Below, in pieces: positions 41,871-53,829 of a stretch of 64,000 nucleotides of DNA. The position numbers and the translations under genes are program-made. The stretch's first letter is position 1; each line of letters starts with the position of its first letter. The notes under the pieces were generated by a model. The model searched no databases. It was given only the letters and a program-made list of their open reading frames with translations, and was not told the DNA's origin. The stretch comes from Opisthocomus hoazin (lineage: Eukaryota > Chordata > Aves > Opisthocomiformes > Opisthocomidae): NCBI RefSeq assembly GCF_030867145.1, contig NC_134428.1, positions 1,178,001 to 1,242,000 on the forward strand, given 5' to 3'.

Positions 41871-43398
41871 TCACGATTCCTCATCCAGAGTCATCAGCTT
41901 GATTGCACGGAGAGTCGGACCTAACTCTCCAGCTTTAGGGCATTCCTTTTTCCAGTGCCCGCGTTCCTTGCAAATAGCACACTGATCTTGTGCCAATTGG
42001 AGATTCACCTTCCCTCTTTCTCCAACAGTTATTCGTCGTCCTCTTCCTCTGCCTCTCCTGTTGTTTCCAGTTAAGGCTGCTAATAATTTTCCATCCCTCC
42101 GCACCTATCTCACTTTCTTTTCTTTCTCCCTATTATTATACACAGTCCAGGCTACTTCAAGCATCTTACCCAAATCTCTAGATTCAGGTCCTTCTAATTT
42201 CTGGAGCTTCTTTCTAGTATCTGGGGCTGATTGACCCATAAATATGGAGGCCAATTGTGTTGCTTCTTCTGGCTTTTCTGGATCCAAATTAGTATATTTT
42301 CGGGCACTCTCCTTCAGCCTCTCCATAAAGGCTGAAGGGGACTCATTTAGTTCTTGTCTCACCTCATAGATTTTTGACCAATTTATTGCTTTTGGCATTA
42401 CGTGCTTAACACCAAATAAAATCCAATTTTGATATCTAGTTAACATTCCCCTGGGTCCCGGCTGATTTGGGTCCCATCCAGGATCTGAGGATGGGAAATT
42501 TTGATCCACTGTTCCCTGTAAATCCCCATGAGCATGCGCTCCTTCCACCTGTTTTCTAGCAGCATTCAATACCATTTTCTTTTCAGTGACATGGAGCAAA
42601 GTATACAATATCACTTGCAAATCATTCCAATCAGCGTCTTGGGTCCTAATTATTGTTTCAATAACCTTCGCTACCCTTTCAGGGTCCTCCCGATATGTGC
42701 CTGCAACTTCTTTCCATGACCTTAAATCAGTTATTGAAAACGGAACTTTCACTACTATCGGACCATTATTCCCTACCGCTTCTCGGAGAGGAGCTTGGAG
42801 GGCAGCCGGTTCAGCCACCCCCCCATCCTTCCCCGTGTCATTCCTGAAACCGGGCTGGATTCCCCTACCCCCCTTCCATAGGAGGAGCAGAAGGACTATT
42901 AGCCTACAACTCCCGATCCTCCTGATCGCCCCTCCATCTCCAGCGAGTTGCAACCATCAATTCAAAATCATCCTCCTCAGACTCATATTTCAAACATTCC
43001 TTGCCAACACTACAAGCAGCACAACATTTCTTCGAGCCCTTTTCACATTTTCCCTTCTTTAAAGCCATCACCATTGGACCGTGGGGACGTATCCCACACT
43101 TCCTTTGCCATTCTGGATGATTTCTCAATGAGAAAAACAAATCTACATATGTCATCTCTTCCCATTTACCTTCCCTTTTACAAAACAACATTAATTGCAA
43201 GATAGTATTATAACTCAGTATCCCATTCTTTGGCCAACTCTCCCCACCATCCAGAGTATACATCGGCCACCAACGATTGCAGTATTCAATCAATTGCTTC
43301 TGAGTCAAAGGATCACCCCCCAGATCCTTCCAGTGTTTCAGAATACATCCCAAAGGTGTACCCCGTGGGATGGGCTTTTTGCTCAGAAATGTGCCCAT
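41871..43398 (-). pseudogene. ERV gag: matrix, capsid, nucleocapsid, frame-broken
   Basis: The matrix frame starts at 43398 with MGTFLSKK (an N-myristoylation-type Met-Gly) and stops at 42904. The rest of gag continues in another frame that overlaps it (42953 downwards), so a frameshift lies near 42910-42950. Capsid shows a major homology region (RQELNESPSAFMERLKESAR, near 42300-42362). A TAG at 42105-42107 separates capsid from nucleocapsid, which has one zinc knuckle CAICKERGHWKKEC (CX2CX4HX4C), as in gammaretroviruses. Gag ends in TGA at 41871-41873, in frame with the protease. Confidence 0.88.
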
Positions 43399-43779
43399 CT
43401 CCCGAATGACCAGTGGTTGTGATTGTGCACTATATCACAGGCACTAGTCAGAGGGACCCCAGCTCTTGTGGGAGCTCCCTCTCGGATCACAGCTCCCTGC
43501 CGGAATCTTGAAGACTTCAACCCCCCCAGCTGAAGACTCCCCCCTTGGGGCCCACTCCACCGGCTTTCACCGAGCAGAGACTTTCCAACCCTGCGTGGCT
43601 TTCACTGCGACTTACGAGCAGCCTTTAACCCACGTTACTTATTAGAAGAATGCCTTAATTTAATTCCAGGGGACTTACTTGGAATCCTTCAGTCGGGGAT
43701 CAGAGGTTCTCCTCGAGAATCCCTCGATGCCGGCTGGAGGTCCCGTGTTCCCGTGGATCCATCGGTATTCACAAGCGGG

Positions 43780-43797
43780 GTCCCATCTGGGTCGCCA
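43780..43797 (-). other. Primer binding site of the minus-strand provirus
   Basis: On minus, TGGCGACCCAGATGGGAC lies five bases after the U5 end (CA at 43803-43804). The leading TGG is complementary to the CCA tail of a tRNA. The implied tRNA 3' end (GTCCCATCTGGGTCGCCA) is not one I can name with confidence; it is not the usual proline or tryptophan primer site. Confidence 0.7.
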
Positions 43798-43802
43798 GAA
43801 AC

Positions 43803-44480
43803 TGTCACCGAAAATCCAGGAATAAAACCTCGTAACACCACTGCAGTGTTAACAGGCAGCATTCTTTATTGCAGCGCTGGATGCACAGGGGATCATTCCA
43901 CCGAACGTGCATACCCCATACCTTTTCCGTGCAGTTTATATAGATCAAAATAAACATATTCATTAGGTTTCCCAATCCATCTATACATATGCATAACCTA
44001 TCGCTTTCATATTAAAATCAATTCCAAGAAGTCATTTCCATAGACTCCGCCCCACTGTGCTTGCGCAGTGCCTCCTAGTGGTGGTCGTCGGGGGTCCCAA
44101 GATGAAGGCTTATCCTCTTCATCACAGTGTTTGCTGATTGACCTTTGTTTCTGCGCAAACTCAGTGCTCTTCTGGCTCCCATCCACACAGTAGGGTCGTC
44201 TTGACTGGTTCTAGGCGACTTCCAGTTTTTATTACAAACTCACCTCTCCGTTTGGAGATGCATGATTCTCCGCTTCGGTTAATTTACTATAAATGCACCT
44301 GCAGCTATTAGGTAACGCTATTTCTATTTATTATTGTTTAACATTAATGGCCAACTAGAGACTAGAGTCTCTGTTCCTACTGTTCCCAGACCTAGTGTCC
44401 AGACGGGTTGGGCTGTACAAGGGACATAGTAGCAGCATTGTTCATGTTTATGGTGAACTGATTCCATCACCTTGGTTACA
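43803..44480 (-). mobile_element. 5' LTR of the minus-strand provirus
   Basis: The plus strand reads TGTCACCGAAAATCCAGG through to caccttggttaca, 678 bp with TG...CA ends. On minus it has a TATA box (plus gtttatatagatc near 43937) and a poly(A) signal (plus tttatt, 43865-43870). Both ends match the solo LTR at 3574-4304. The leader with the primer binding site follows on minus. Confidence 0.85.
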
Positions 44481-45240
44481 GCAGTAACAGGACAGTGCTG
44501 TAAGGGAACTGCTTCTTATCCTTGATGATGACAATAAACTAAAACTCTTTAATTTCCTTCCCAATAGTTGTTCTGTATTTAAGTAATTGCTCTAAGTTCT
44601 CAGTAGCTAGCCTCTGGAATGAAGTTCTTAGAAGAGTGTTTTTCCTCTCATTGCTGCCTCTCTGTTATCATTTCAATCTTACAGCCCTTAGACACATTTG
44701 CCCGTAAACCTGCCAGCTCCATGCAGTTTCTCCTTATTTTTGTCCGGAGGAGGAAATGAAGCAAGGGAGTTTTTCCTTTTATAGCCGAAGACAACCAGGT
44801 TTGTGCAAAGGAATGGAGAATGGCAAAATCTTCCTGTGCTATGCAGATACAACACCATTACCTGCCTTTTCAGTCTCTGAAGTCATAACTCTGCAGCAGG
44901 GAGCGTGGAAGATCTCAGGTCCCTTCATCTGCCCTGCCTTTCAGCATGTGAAATGAAACTAACCGAGTCAAAAAGTTGGTTTTATTTCTGTTCACAACAT
45001 GAAACATTGCATACGTCAGCAGATTGGCCCATACACCCAAAGAAGAATCACACTTTGCTGGACAAAAAGCACAGCTGTCTCCAGGAATGTCAGGAGGCAA
45101 GGCATGGTGGTTCCCAGGCTTACTAAGCTGTTCAAATGCCTCATCTGTGCTTCTGCAATGATGGCTTCAGTGCCTGGCTCATCTATAGACTCTCTACATG
45201 GATGATGACATTTCATGAGTGACCTGCTCTGAAAGGATTA
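44481..45240. other. Unassigned spacer
   Basis: AT-moderate DNA between the provirus and an old CR1. No gene or repeat recognised. Confidence 0.4.
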
Positions 45241-45429
45241 ACATGGTAGGCTGTTAGTTTCGGAGGGGTATCAGGGTAGTAAAAGTGCAGAACTTGGCGT
45301 TGGACAAATGAAAAGAGAAGAAAAGGATGTGGTCAGGGCTGTTTGGGGGCACCTGTGGAGCAGCCCTGCACTTCCTGTGAATTACTTCTGGGGTCAGGGA
45401 GAACCTGGGAGTTTTCCGTAATTTGGAAA

Positions 45430-46520
45430 TATCAAGAGCAAGGAAGGGTAGCATCATTCAGGCCAGAAGGGACCCCAGGAGGTGTCTCAACCAACCTTCT
45501 ACTCAAAGCAGAGTGAGACCAGAGCACTCAGGGCTTTATCCAAACATACCTTGATTGCATTCCAGGACAGACACAGTGCACATTCTCTTGGAAAAAGCTT
45601 CCAGTGCTTAACCATCCTCATGCTAGAAAGGTTTTTCCCTATAGCTAGCCTTCATGTCTGTTCTTGCAGCCCATTGCCGCTTGTCCTTGGACAAGAGCCC
45701 AACTCCATCTTGCTGGGAATTGTACAATGCTGTTGTATGTTCCCCACAAGATCTTCACTTCTCGAGGCTGAACAAGGCCAGCCATCTCAGCTTCTTCTCA
45801 CACTACTGAAGTTCTCCCAGGCTGATGGTTTCAGCACTGCTACCTTGAATTGGCTTCAGTTCATCATGGTCTCTCTGGCATGGTGGGATGTCAAAACCTA
45901 GGGGAAATATTTTGGATACCATGTAAAGAGTGCTCCTGCTCATACAGCCCAAGATGCTGAGGGCCTTGTTTGCTAGTGGCTCATGTTTTGCTTAATGAAA
46001 CCCAAAAAACATAAGATCCTTTCCCACAGAGCTGCTAGAAGCCTGAGCAGTCCCTGGGCTTAATCATTGCAGGGTCTTAGTCCACCTCAAGGTCAGGACT
46101 CATTGACTCATGAGGTTCCTATTGCGTCATCCCTCCAGTCTGTCAATATGCCTTGGGATGGCAAGCTGGCCTCTAGTGTAGTGGCTGCTCTCCTCAATGT
46201 GATGTCTTCTATAAATGCTGTGAAAAAGGACTGTCTCATCTCTGGGTCATAAAAACACATTGAACAGGGCAGGTTGAACACAGACCCTTGCAATTCCCTG
46301 CTAGTTACAGGTCCCCAGGGCAAGTATCAAACTCTGACCATGTCTCCCCATGTCTGATCATCCAGCTGTTTTTTTAACCCATCTACTTATCCACCCACAC
46401 AGACCATAAAATCCTGTCCTGGACAGAAGAATGTTGTGGGAGATGATGCTGAAACCCTTGCTGACTTGCAGTTAAAAGCTGCTCCCCCACGTCCAGACCA
46501 GAAAGCAAAGAGGATGTCCA
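45430..46520 (-). mobile_element. Old CR1 LINE copy (minus), degenerate
   Basis: The plus strand has the reversed tail of an older CR1 type (gcatcattcaggccagaagg, gaccccaggaggtgt). It is followed by phrases characteristic of reversed CR1 ORF2: ttcttgcagcccattgccgc, gaggctgaacaaggccagcc, then gaacacagacccttgcaatt and gggagatgatgctgaaaccc further on. Frames are heavily broken. The right-hand limit is approximate. Confidence 0.6.
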
Positions 46521-47159
46521 GGCACAATCTGCTCTGGGGAAACCCAGTCACCTTCTCTTTCTGACACCCAGAAATGCGACCCAAGCACAAACGCTCTGGG
46601 GCACAGCCATTGGTTTCTCTTTTAACCTTTTCTGAAGCACTCAACACTCATTGTGATTCCCTGGAATTGCCTTACAGGTTTAGACTGGTTTGTCATTTGG
46701 GCTGTAACTGTGCTTGGGGGGTGCTGCCCTTGAAGATCAGCTGTACCAACCTCTGCCACCACACCTCGGCAATGGGTTCGGTCAGTGCCACAGCTCTGTC
46801 TCTGACATTAACACTCCAGTTCATCCTGTCTGTGCCCCTGGCTGAGGGCATTGCTGCACATTTTGGCTGAAACACAGATGCTGTCCAACCAGGCACACTC
46901 ATATTTGATGTAAGGAAACCTGGTACCAAGGGTCCAAGACCCAATGTGTGCAAAGGTTTTGTTTCAGAGCAGAGACATGGCATGGACAAAGGAGAGCTGA
47001 ATGTGTTTCTAGCCCTAGAAATACAAATCCAAAATGAAATGCCAAAATTAACTCAAGTGAAGTCATCCCCCTCCAGCTTGGAAGAAGAGATATTTCAATG
47101 TCACCTTTCTGGTGTCCTGCCTAAATAGGAGAGAAAAAAAGTCATTCTCATGCCCAGCT
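46521..47159. other. Unassigned spacer
   Basis: No gene or mobile element recognised. Homology to the upstream region of the third receptor begins near 47160. Confidence 0.4.
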
Positions 47160-47566
47160 CCTTTTCTTATGGCATAATGACTGCTGGTCGTAAGCTTCTC
47201 TCCCCAGCTGAGGAAGGGAACATCAGTGATTCCTTCCGCCTGTTTCACAGCAGGTTCCCCTGGAGCCCCAGGAACATCTCAAGGGAGTCCAAAGGGAACA
47301 GAAAGAGAGATGCGTTGGGCTGTTCCTCTGCTGCTGAGCTGGGCTGGGCTCGTGGGGTGGAGGGAGCTCATAGCAACAGGACAGTGCTGCAGAGAGACAG
47401 CTCTGCCCAGGAGCAGCTCCTCTGCAAAGCACAGCACGGCTGAGGGCACTGCCTGAAGGCACCGAGGGGAGAGCAGTGAGGCAGAGGCAGGTTATAGGCA
47501 ATCAGGAGTAGGAAGACCTTGAGCTGAGACCTGACTGGGCGAGAGCTCTTCACAGCCCTCTGCACG
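47160..47566 (+). promoter_or_regulatory. Conserved 5' block of the second olfactory receptor (putative 5' exon)
   Basis: It is similar to 31690-31993 and, in reverse, to 57775-58160. It extends further left than the first copy, with gaagggaacatcagtgattc and cctgtttcacagcaggt also present in the third. It ends in CACG|GTAAGTC, a strong donor (GT at 47567-47568), about 1.9 kb before the acceptor at 49494. The promoter side thus looks intact although the coding exon is broken. Confidence 0.5.
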
Positions 47567-49507
47567 GTAAGTCACTGGATGCAGAGCAATGCAGCTCATG
47601 TTCCTGATGGCATCTGAACAGCCGGCACACCCTACAGCCTGTGAGATCAAGAGGACTCTCACAGTGACTCCAGTGTAGAGGAGGAGAATGTGCTCCTGAG
47701 CAGGGCTTCCCTGCTGTACCATCAGAGGGATGTGACAGGGTGTGACAGCTGCCTTCTCCTGAGGATGGCTGTAGGGGTGTGAAGGTGGTTGTGCAGATGG
47801 GGGTGCACAGGAGAAGATGCAGGTGGAAGGATTGACTCCCAGCAGGGCAGGGTCCTTCAGCTGTGGAGAGGGTGCTGTGTGGGTCAGGGCTGCTCACAGA
47901 GCCAGCTCATGCCCAGGTCATTTCCAAAGGGACTTTTCACGAGTACGTTCAGTGCAGGGGATTCCTGCTTGAGTCTGTGCTTTCTTGAATCTGCACTTCC
48001 ACTTTTCTCTGGCTCAGCTTGGCGGCAATGGAAACCCAGCTGTGCAGGTCAGAGCAGGGGCTGAGACTCTTCAGCCATCTCTCTGAGGTTTACTGGGAAC
48101 CTCAGCAAGTGCCTCTACCCCTCACCAGCCTGCAGAAAAAACCAGCATCACCTTTCCACTTTCACCAGGGTTTGTGTGACCTGTTCTTTCAGCCCTGCAC
48201 ACACAGAGTGGTTGCAGAGCAGAGCTGTGCCCACGGGGACTGGGATGGGGTCTGTGAACACGGGCAGGGAAGAAGCACGGGGCCAAAGAAACAAGTTCCA
48301 GCAGGGACAACTCCAGGCAGTGGAAACCTGGGTAGGGAGGTTGGGAAAAGCCTATAGAAGTCCCGTTGCGGGGGAGACCCGGGCACCTCTCGGCCATGCC
48401 TTTCAGGATAGACTCCTTCCCTGAGCAACACATCTCTTTTCTTCTCTCCCACGTAGCAGAACCCTTAGCTCGTGGGGTCTAGGCTATTAGTCATTTCCTC
48501 ATCCAGCAGACCAGCAGAAGAGATGAAGTGCATCTCCTCTGCCATGTGCCCAGTTTCCACTAACCAGGGCCCAAGGACGACTGCCCTGCATTGTTGATGT
48601 CTGGAAGATGGTGTGCAGAGCTGGGTAAGGGAAAGGTTTCCTGAGTGCCCACCTGTGCCTCTCCCACCCTTGCTCAGATGTTCTTGGAATTGCTGTCAGG
48701 CTCTCTGGGAATGGGAGTTTCAGCTGCAGAGTCAGGCACAGTGCCTGTGAGTCCTATGCAGAAGTGCCCACAGCCGTGAGGTGTGCCAGCTTTCCTCTAG
48801 CATGTGAAGCTCTGGGCAATGCAGTCCAGGAGGCTGGGGAATAAGCTGACTCTCCTTTAATAAGCTGCCATGGTTGGGACCCTTGGCTGTCTTCTTGGGG
48901 TGTCCATCCAAGTGGAATGCAACTTCCAGGGGACACTATGAGCCATGTGAGTTCTTGGTTTGAAGTGGGGAATGGAGATTTTGAAAAAAGGTGAGTCATT
49001 TCATGATCTGCAGTGCATCCTTCTGCTTTTAGCAGTGTCTGGTTGCTTTTCAGGGTAACACAGGGGTGTAATCGCTCTCGATCTTAGAAAGGTGCAAGTC
49101 CAGGGCAGCTTAGAAGAAGACGGATGCATAGACCAGCTCCCCTTTCCACACCATACCAGCAATCCTTTTGCTGGTAGGATTCACTTTGTTCTCCCTGAAT
49201 GCAGCAGAAAACCTTTTCAAACTGCCTTTTGCCATCCCCGTTCCTTAGCACCCAGAGTTGCAGAGCAGGGCTGACTCCTCAGCACTCAGCAGGGAGCACC
49301 ACTGCTCGTCACGGCACACTCTGCCAGCACAGACCAGAGCTCCAGCCATGCAGCTGAAGGCAGGTCTGCTAGAAAAGGGAAAGGGGGTGGTGTGTAGCAG
49401 TGGGGGCGAGTCTAGGAGAAAGGGCTTTGACTTTTCTCAGAGAATTGTACCCTAACTTGTCAGTGTCTCTTTCTTTCTGGACAGTGCTTCATGCTGAGTG
49501 GAAGCAA

Positions 49508-50255
49508 ATGTCCAACAGCAGCTCCATCACCCAGTTCCTCCTCCTGGCATTTGCAGACACACGGGAGCTGCAGCTCTTGCACTTCTGCCTCTTCCTGGGC
49601 ATCTACCTGGCTGCCCTCCTGGGCAATGGCCTCATCATCACCGCCATAGCCTGTGACCACCGCCTCCACACCCCTATGTACTTCTTCCTCCTCAACCTCT
49701 CCATCCTCAACCTGGGCTCCATCTCCACCACTGTCCCCAAAGCCATGACCAACTCCATTTGGGACACCAGGGTCATCTCCTATGCAGGATGTGCTGCCCA
49801 GGTCTTTTTCTTTCTCTTCTTGATTGTAGGGGAGTATTGTCTCCTCACTGTCATGGCCTATGACCGCTACATTGCCATCTGCAAACCCCTGCAGTATGGG
49901 ACCCTCCTGGGCAGCAGATCTTGTGTCCACATGGCAGCAGCTGCCTGTGGCACCGGGTTCTTCAATTCTCTTCTGCACAGTGCCAATACATTTTCACTCC
50001 CACTCTAAAAGGGCAATGCTGTGGACCAGTTCTTCTGTGAAATCCCTCAGATCCTCAAGCTCTCCTACTCAGACTCAGACTACCTTAGGGAAGTTAGGCT
50101 TGTCCTGGTTAGTGCCTGTATAGCAGTTGGTTGTTTTGTGTTCATTGTGGTGTCCTACGTCCAGATCTTCAGGGCCGTGCTGAGGATCCCCTCTGAGCAG
50201 GGACGGCACAAAGCCTTTTCCACGTGCCTCCCTCACCTGACCGTGGTCTCCTTGT
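49508..50255 (+). pseudogene. Olfactory receptor pseudogene, OR14-like, stop and 3' truncation
   Basis: The frame from the ATG after the acceptor (AG at 49493-49494) encodes a standard receptor start, PMYFFLLNLS, MAYDRYIAICKPLQY and the second extracellular loop. A TAA at 50006-50008 falls where the relatives have the loop cysteine codon. Beyond it the same frame stays open through DQFFCEIPQILKL, the SYVQIFRAVLR segment and KAFSTCLPH, then receptor homology ends at 50255 inside transmembrane segment 6; segment 7 is missing. The frame is otherwise clean, so inactivation looks recent. It is closest to the third receptor by eye. Confidence 0.93.
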
Positions 50256-50530
50256 CTAAAAAACATGGCAGTGATTGGGCGTATCACAGCTCCTGTCACC
50301 CACAAGCCTCTGGAAGGAAGGAGAGATAGAATGGACTGTTAAAGCCGTGTTGAGAGAGTTTGGGACTGGGACATGGAAGAACTGGGATATAAATTTTAGG
50401 TACACCACTTGGCTGGTTAACAGCGTAGAACCTGCTAAGCATCGTGGTAAGCATCCCCAGGCAAAGACCCCATGTACTGTGGGAGCAGATGAGGTCCCTG
50501 TAGCGCACATAGAAAAGTGACTGGGAAGGC
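50256..50530 (+). other. Foreign sequence joined to the broken receptor
   Basis: From 50256 the sequence no longer resembles the receptor 3' end. A frame at 50275-50520 reads EIEWTVKAVLREFGTGTWKN and NFRYTTWLVNSVEPAKHRG, which has a retroelement-like flavour but cannot be assigned. It marks an insertion or recombination breakpoint. Confidence 0.35.
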
Positions 50531-52094
50531 AGGGCAGGCTGCTCCTCCCTTGGGAAAAGGCAATGCCATTCATGGGAAGGATGGGGAGATTCAGTGTTCA
50601 CCTCATGGAGACATAACCTTGGCGGAACATAATCCATGATGTGAGTTGTGTGCTGTAGGATGTAATGTAGCAGGGATTACCTGAAGCGATGAAGAGCGAG
50701 CTTCACAAGGAACTGGGAGAGGGCAGCAAGGACCCAAATCAAGCTGGTGTTGGCACCCAACAATTGAACATGCTGCTGCTCCTTTCCTGAGCAACCATCT
50801 TGACAGATGAGACCCAAGTCATTGCTTGTACTTCTAGACATCTTGGGAAGTGGCAGAGGCCCACGGAGTGGGAAAACAATATCTATCTACCTATTAAGGA
50901 AATGGGGATAGGAGATAAGGAGAATGTAGAAATCTGGATGTTGGGTATAGAAATAATTTAATTATGTGGTGTAAGTGTCAGCTTTTGTTAAGCGGGGATT
51001 TCAGGAATGAGAAAGAGGTAGAACGAGATGGCCAGAAGGTATGCCATTGTCTCAAATTAAGTGGGATCTGAACATGATGAGAACAGTATGGCCTAAAGGG
51101 TGGAGACTGTACTGGCTTTGGCTGAGATGGAGTTGTCTCTCCCCAGAGCAGAGCACATAGTGTTGTGCTTCGCATTTGTCGCTAGAATGGTGTTGATAAC
51201 ACATCAATGATTTGGCTCTTGCTCAGCAGTGCTTGCACAGCACTAAGGCTGTCTGTCCACTCCAACCCTTCCAAAGGTCAGTAACCTGCAGGTAGGCAAG
51301 GGAGTGTTTTGGGTGGTCTTGGGATCTGTGCTTGACACAAAAAGGCGTCTAAGGTTATCCACTCTGGAAAGCAGATCTCAGTGGAGGTAGTGTAGACTGA
51401 ATACATAGCTGAGGACTGTCTTTTCTCTTTCCTTGAACTCTGCCTGCCTTTTTTTATGTCTGTTGGCAATGAAGACACATCCTCCTGTGTCCGTGTGCAG
51501 CTCCTTCCCCAGGCAAGGGAGGGGGGAGTTGGTGTCCATGGGCTGAAACACGTGGCTACAGTCTTTAATGGAGAAAGTTCAGATTATTGCATGGCTGCTG
51601 TAAGCCCCAGGTGGTTGGTGGGAGAAATGACGGGGTTTGGGGATAGTGATAAAGATTTCTCACAAAGTGTCTGACGTAGAGGGTCTTGATTTCCCTTCAC
51701 ATTCAACTCCATTTGGAGATGCTCTGTTGAAAGCAGAATTGCTGATATCACTTAATGTGTAAGCAGATAAAGAGAACTGGAAAAAGAAGAAATCCTTTCT
51801 TCTTGTGTTTGTTAGTGAAATCTTTTCACTTGGAGTACACTCCTGAAATCTCTCCATGTAACCAAAAATATCTGAGAAATTTAGGAATGTGGTGCAAAGA
51901 CTTGGCTTGCTGGAGAGTTTTCCATGTTCTTGAGCCCTCTGGTGCCAAGCTCCTGAATTGCAGCTCCTGAAAGATGGCAGAAGCCTCTTAAGTAAAAGTC
52001 AGAAGCAAACCTCCAAGATTCTGATGGTGTTAGTGAGTCCCACTGAGCCATCACGAAAGAGACCATGGAGACAAAGTGCTAACGAGGTGATCTG
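50531..52094. other. Unassigned intergenic stretch
   Basis: About 1.5 kb with no recognised gene, RNA or repeat, moderately AT-rich. Confidence 0.4.
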
Positions 52095-52900
52095 GTGATC
52101 TCCTGGAAGGAGGAGGTGTCAGAGGTGACAGACAGAGGTGGAAAATCAAATGTGTGCTTGGCTCTGAAGCCAGTTAAGCCTTTGATGTGTTTCACTAAGG
52201 AGGACGGGCAAGTCCTGAACCCATCCACAGGAAAGGGTGATCATTTCCCTTGCAGGATAGTCAGGGGTCTTCCCGGGGGAAGTGGAATTTGGAGGTGTGT
52301 GATGCCAAGTGCAGAACAGTGGTACAGCACCTCCCGAGCTTTATCGGGAATGAGGAAGCAACGAAGCTCTGGTGCTTTTAAGAACCAGCATCTTCTTTTT
52401 TTGGCATCAGTGGAAGAGACAGCAGAGAGCAAGGATAGAAGGACATTAGTTGTGTTGGTCAGAGGTCCCAGACCTATCAAGATGCTCAGCCATCCCACCG
52501 CAGGCTGCCCCTACACTGTCCTATACCTACGCCTGTTTTCTTGCAGCTGTCAACCACTCTCCTGCTTCCTCACCACACTCTGAACGCATGATGGCCCAAG
52601 CTTTGCTGATGTTTCTCTGTTGTCTCTTCCAACACTAAGCTGTGGTCTTCTGAGGATTTGCCACTGCTTGTGAGTGCCCACAACCTGTCTGGCTTCTTTC
52701 CAAGCCCAGCTACTGCTCCTCTGTCACCCAGCCCCAGACTTGCTTCCATCCTCCCTTCAAAAGCCAGCACTGAAACAGACATACTCATACCGCTGCTGCT
52801 GCTCCAAAATCACTTCAGCGTGTCCCTCCCCACAACTGGCCTACCCAGGATCATATCAGGCCCGCACCTCCTGCTGAAAAACGCTCTCCCAGCACACCTG
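52095..52900 (-). repeat. Diverged inverted paralogue of duplicon A/B
   Basis: Plus-strand sequence near 52490-52590 (ctacactgtcctatacctac, then ttttcttgcagctgtcaacc) aligns with the reverse complement of 38430-38530. Translation shows PTLSYTYACFLA against PTLSYACARFLA in copy A. Divergence is clearly larger than between A and B. Confidence 0.5.
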
Positions 52901-53229
52901 AATGTAGCCCCCGTATTCCCACAGACTGCTAAGCATGTAGTTTACAAAACAAACACCTGTCTTTATTCCTATACATGGCTCGGTATTGCCCTTCAGAGTC
53001 TTACCTCAATGAAAAAATCCTGGGAGTCCTTGCAAGTGGCAACTGAGGAAAAGAGGTTATGGAATATCTGAGATCTATCTGCACCTATTGTTACTCAATC
53101 AGCATTGGTCCCATATTACTCTTGATACTTCTTCAACTGTTTCTGAAATAACAACCACTCATCTCAGTACATGTTCATTACTTTTCAAGTTTCCATGGAG
53201 TTTTGGTATAGACCACTGCTGTGCTTCGA

Positions 53230-53705
53230 GAATCACAGAATGGTAGGGCTTGGAAGGGACCTCTGTGGGTCATCTAATCCAACCCCCCTGCTGACGCAGG
53301 GTCATCTACAGGAAGCTGCACAGGACCTTGTCCAGGCGGGTCTTGAATATCTCCAGAGTAGGAGACTCCACAACCTCTCTGGGCAGCCTGTGCCAGGGCT
53401 CCGTCACCCTCAGAGGGAAGAAGTTCTTCCTCATGGTCAGCTGGAGCTTCCTCTGCTTCAGTTTGTGCCCATTGCCCCTTCTCCTGTCACTGGGCACCAC
53501 TGAAAAGAGCTTGGCCTCATCCTCCTGACACCCACCCTTCAGATATTTATTAGGTCCCCGCACAGCCTTCTCTTCTTCAGGCTGAACAAGCCCAGCTCCC
53601 TCAGCCTTTCCTCACAGGAGAGATGCTTGAGTCCCCTCATCATCCTCGTAGCCCTCCGCTGGACTCTCTCCAGTAGCTCCTCATCTTTCTTTGTCAACCC
53701 ATCCA
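53230..53705 (-). mobile_element. CR1 LINE 3' end (minus)
   Basis: The plus strand starts gaatcacagaatggtagggc and ggaagggacctctgtgggtc, the reversed CR1 tail. Minus frames give [20 protein letters not shown] and [20 protein letters not shown], two well-conserved CR1 ORF2 segments. A frameshift falls near 53540. About 475 bp survive. Confidence 0.92.
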
Positions 53706-53829
53706 GACTGTAATGGCCTAACCTGCGAAAAAGGACATTGAGGGAGACCATGTCAGAAGGGTCAAAAATGGCATCCACTGTTCTCTACTCATGCACAAAG
53801 GTTGACATATCATCACGACGGCAATCAGA

